A stretch of 8,739 nt of DNA from an uncultured Nitrospinaceae bacterium. GTDB lineage: Bacteria > Nitrospinota > Nitrospinia > Nitrospinales > VA-1. Positions 6,531-8,739 of this stretch are shown here, piece after piece (within the stretch, counting starts at the first letter, position 1; the number at the start of each line of letters is the position of its first letter). The position numbers and the translations under genes were made by a program. The stretch spans positions 1 through 8,739 of the forward strand of contig CALJGH010000214.1 in the NCBI GenBank assembly GCA_938073925.1, given 5' to 3'. The notes under the pieces were generated by a model. That model ran no database searches. It had not been told where the DNA came from and was given only the letters and a program-made list of their open reading frames with translations.

Positions 6531-8591
6531 ATGGAAAACAAATGGAAAGATTCCGCAGCTAAGGCCGCGATTGAACAATACAACGATGTCCATGAAGATA
6601 TTGCTCTTCGTGTCTATACCTCACGTTTGATTGGGGCAGACCCCTCCCTTGTGCTTCACGGCGGCGGGAACACCTCGGTGAAATCTCGAACCAAAAATAA
6701 GGTGAACGAAGAAGTCGATGTTCTTTATGTTAAAGGCAGTGGATGGGACTTGGATACGCTGGCACCTCCCGGACTTCCCGGTGTTCTTCTCGACCATCTT
6801 GTTAAACTGCGAGATCTGGATTCTCTGAGCGATGAAGATATGGTCAACGAACAGCGAACGCATTTGCTGGATGCCTCCTCGCCAAACCCATCTGTTGAAA
6901 CCCTGCTACACGCATTCTTGCCGCATAAGTTTATCGATCATTCCCACGCCGATGCCAGTCTGATCATCGCCAATCAACCCGACGCAGAAAAAATTTGCCG
7001 GGATATTTTTGGCGAAACCATTGGCATGGTTTCCTACATTATGCCGGGGTTTGCATTGGCCAAGGCGGCAGCGGAAGTTTACGAAAAAAACTCAAAGGTA
7101 GAAGGGCTGATGTTGATCAACCATGGCATGTTCACCTTTGGTGCAACCGCTAAAGAAAGTTACGATCGGCATATTGATGCGGTGACCAAAGCCGAAGAAT
7201 ATATTGCGAAAAATCCTCCGAAAGCATTAACGCCGCTTGAAGGACCTGCGGTCAGCGCTAGCGAAAAAGAAATACTTAATGCCTTGGCTCCTGTGCTAAG
7301 AGGATTGTATGGACTGAAGTCCGAAAAAACCTGGGTGGTACACCATAGAAAAGACGAAAAAGCCAAAGCGTTTGCCTCCAGTCAAGAATGCGTCGCCTGG
7401 TCGCAAATAGGTACAGCCACGCCCGACCATGTGATTCGTACCAAACAGAAACCGCTATTGCTAAATTTAAAACAATGGCAAGATGAAGATGTGTTGCGCG
7501 AAGAAGTCGCCTCTGCGTTAGAAACGTATTACGAAAATTATCATCAATATTTCAAAACCAATAAAGATGCTAAAGGTGCTAATAAAACAGAACTGGACCC
7601 GTTGCCTCGAGTTTTGCTGGTTGCAGGGCTAGGTCTATTGACCATCGGCAAGACCGTTAAAGAAACCAAAATCGCTGCAGATATTTATCAGCACACGATA
7701 GACATCATCCACAAATCGTTTTCTGTGGGAGACTACGCACCTCTGAAGTCCGATGACTTGTTTGATATGGAGTACTGGTCTCTCGAACAGTCTAAGCTGG
7801 GGAAAAGTAAAGCCCCTCCGCTACAGGGCAAAGTGGCTTATATTACAGGAGCCGCATCAGGCATCGGTCTGGCGACAGCAAAACTGTTTGCCGAGCAGGG
7901 GGCGAATCTATATCTGGCAGATTTGAACAACGAAAAACTCAGTGTCGCGGCAGATGCGATTCGAAAAAAATATAAAGTAGGTATCATCGCACAGGTTTTA
8001 AACGTGGTTGATGAAGATGCGGTGAGGCAGTCGTTTGCAGAGGTGGTCGCCAACTATGGCGGCGTTGATTTTTTGATATCCAACGCGGGGAACGCTGTGC
8101 AAGGTGCGATAGGCACGGTAGATATGAAAACCTTGCGGCAAAGTTTTGAGTTAAACTTTTTTGCACATCAGGTGTTGGCCTCTGAAGCGGTGCGTCTGCT
8201 TATGATCCAGAAAACCGGAGGAGTATTATTGTTCAACGCATCCAAGGCGGCCTTCAATCCGGGGAAAGATTTTGGTCCCTATGCACTCCCGAAAGCGGCA
8301 TTGGTGGCTTTAACCAAACAATACGCTCTCGATTACGGCCAGTTCGGAATTCGCTCCAACGCTATCAATGCAGATCGTATTCGCACCTCTCTTTTTTCAG
8401 AAGAGGTCGTTACCGAACGCGCCGCGGCACGAGGCCTTTCTGCCGATGATTATTTTAAATCCAATTTGTTACAACAAGAAGTGTATGACACCGATGTAGC
8501 GAAAGGGTTCCTTAGCCTCGCTCTAGCAGAAAAAACCACTGGCAGCATTCTCACCATCGACGGCGGAAACATAGCCGCCAGCCCCCGCTAG
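6531..8591 (+). CDS. Bifunctional class II aldolase / short-chain dehydrogenase (RhaEW/YuxG type)
   Basis: A 686-residue two-domain cytoplasmic enzyme, close in length to Bacillus subtilis YuxG (RhaEW), which joins rhamnulose-1-phosphate aldolase to lactaldehyde dehydrogenase. The N-terminal class II aldolase/adducin domain shows HGGGNTSVK (43-51), YVKGSGWDL (66-74), PSVETLLHAF (120-129) with Glu123 as likely catalytic acid, and zinc-ligand candidates His137 and His139 (HSHADA) plus His198 (NHGMFTFG). A linker region (about 240-430) leads to a Rossmann-fold SDR domain: TGAASGIG (439-446) for NAD(P) binding, Asp464 after the second strand (suggesting NAD preference), NAG (518-520), Ser571, and the YxxxK pair Tyr584/Lys588. 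Expected chemistry is retro-aldol cleavage of a ketose 1-phosphate to DHAP and an aldehyde, then aldehyde oxidation. The true substrate is open because no rhamnose kinase, isomerase or transporter is nearby. AGGA at 6522-6525 is a well-placed ribosome site; 34 bp separate it from the membrane gene, so co-transcription is likely. Confidence 0.9.
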   Translation: MENKWKDSAAKAAIEQYNDVHEDIALRVYTSRLIGADPSLVLHGGGNTSVKSRTKNKVNEEVDVLYVKGSGWDLDTLAPPGLPGVLLDHLVKLRDLDSLSDEDMVNEQRTHLLDASSPNPSVETLLHAFLPHKFIDHSHADASLIIANQPDAEKICRDIFGETIGMVSYIMPGFALAKAAAEVYEKNSKVEGLMLINHGMFTFGATAKESYDRHIDAVTKAEEYIAKNPPKALTPLEGPAVSASEKEILNALAPVLRGLYGLKSEKTWVVHHRKDEKAKAFASSQECVAWSQIGTATPDHVIRTKQKPLLLNLKQWQDEDVLREEVASALETYYENYHQYFKTNKDAKGANKTELDPLPRVLLVAGLGLLTIGKTVKETKIAADIYQHTIDIIHKSFSVGDYAPLKSDDLFDMEYWSLEQSKLGKSKAPPLQGKVAYITGAASGIGLATAKLFAEQGANLYLADLNNEKLSVAADAIRKKYKVGIIAQVLNVVDEDAVRQSFAEVVANYGGVDFLISNAGNAVQGAIGTVDMKTLRQSFELNFFAHQVLASEAVRLLMIQKTGGVLLFNASKAAFNPGKDFGPYALPKAALVALTKQYALDYGQFGIRSNAINADRIRTSLFSEEVVTERAAARGLSADDYFKSNLLQQEVYDTDVAKGFLSLALAEKTTGSILTIDGGNIAASPR

Positions 8592-8649
8592 CCAATAGGC
8601 GTGGGGCCAGTGTATAAAATCTTTATCAGACTAAGCTAGCCTTTTTTTT
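8587..8649 (+). terminator. Possible weak terminator after the aldolase-dehydrogenase gene
   Basis: GCTAGC at 8587-8592, overlapping the stop codon, can pair with GCTAGC at 8635-8640, which is followed by C and eight Ts (8642-8649). Between them lies a small AT stem (ATAAA 8614-8618 with TTTAT 8622-8626). The T-tract position suits an intrinsic terminator, but the outer stem is only 6 bp across a loop of about 42 bases and GCTAGC is itself palindromic, so support is weak. The rest of the window to 8739 holds no gene that I can see. Confidence 0.25.
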
Positions 8650-8739
8650 GACTGGATGACCTATTTCTTGTTGCATCCTGTTGACCTGCCCCTCCCCGAA
8701 AATTGATCCAATTAAGATTGCTAGGAAACGTTATTTAGC

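Noticed and set aside
8626..8676. Short minus-strand reading frame (16 codons) with a purine-rich GGGGAGGGG upstream
   Set aside because: Too short, no recognisable family, and its end lies in the T-tract/possible terminator region. No support beyond a start codon and a G-rich run.
8592..8739. Insertion-sequence or attachment-site remnant at the right end
   Set aside because: Apart from the repeated GCTAGC and the T-tract I see no terminal inverted repeat, target duplication or transposase-like frame.

Overview
The window reads as a conventional stretch of bacterial chromosome with moderate GC and dense coding. A four-gene purine block lies on the minus strand and a two-gene block on the plus strand, and the two diverge from a 162-bp intergenic region. 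PurS with a short PurL (745 aa) and a separate PurQ is the arrangement of Gram-positives, cyanobacteria, archaea and many deltaproteobacteria or Nitrospinota-like lineages. It differs from the single large PurL of enterobacteria. PurF is the iron-sulfur, propeptide-processed type. Together with the style of the polytopic membrane protein this suggests a free-living Gram-negative or candidate-phylum bacterium. A Nitrospinota- or deltaproteobacteria-like source is my guess from sequence feel only, at low confidence.

Layout: 1-243 is the C-terminal end of an unrecognised, Ser/Glu-rich and coiled-coil-like protein on the plus strand. It converges on purF with only 6 bp between the stop codons, and an 8-bp perfect hairpin lies at that junction. 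Positions 250-4840 (minus) hold purS-purQ-purL-purF in transcription order, tightly spaced: 25 bp, 2 bp, then a 20-bp overlap. Positions 4841-5002 are the divergent control region. Positions 5003-6496 (plus) encode a multi-spanning membrane protein that looks like a GT-C-type lipid-linked-sugar glycosyltransferase. Positions 6531-8591 (plus) encode a fused class II aldolase / short-chain dehydrogenase of the RhaEW (YuxG) type. Positions 8592-8739 hold no gene I can support, only a possible weak terminator.

How the genes work together: PurF makes phosphoribosylamine from PRPP and glutamine, the first step of de novo purine synthesis. PurS, PurQ and PurL form the FGAM synthase complex for the fourth step. 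Both enzymes consume glutamine, and the operon co-produces them. The plus-strand pair has no obvious link to purines; the aldolase-dehydrogenase would cleave a sugar phosphate and oxidise the aldehyde product, but no kinase, isomerase or transporter is present to name the sugar.

I found no mobile element, CRISPR array, tRNA, rRNA or riboswitch, and no clear sign of a new biological system. The points most worth a second look are the start-codon hairpin of the membrane gene, the unusual pairing of that gene with the aldolase-dehydrogenase, and the near absence of Shine-Dalgarno sequences at four of the six gene starts.
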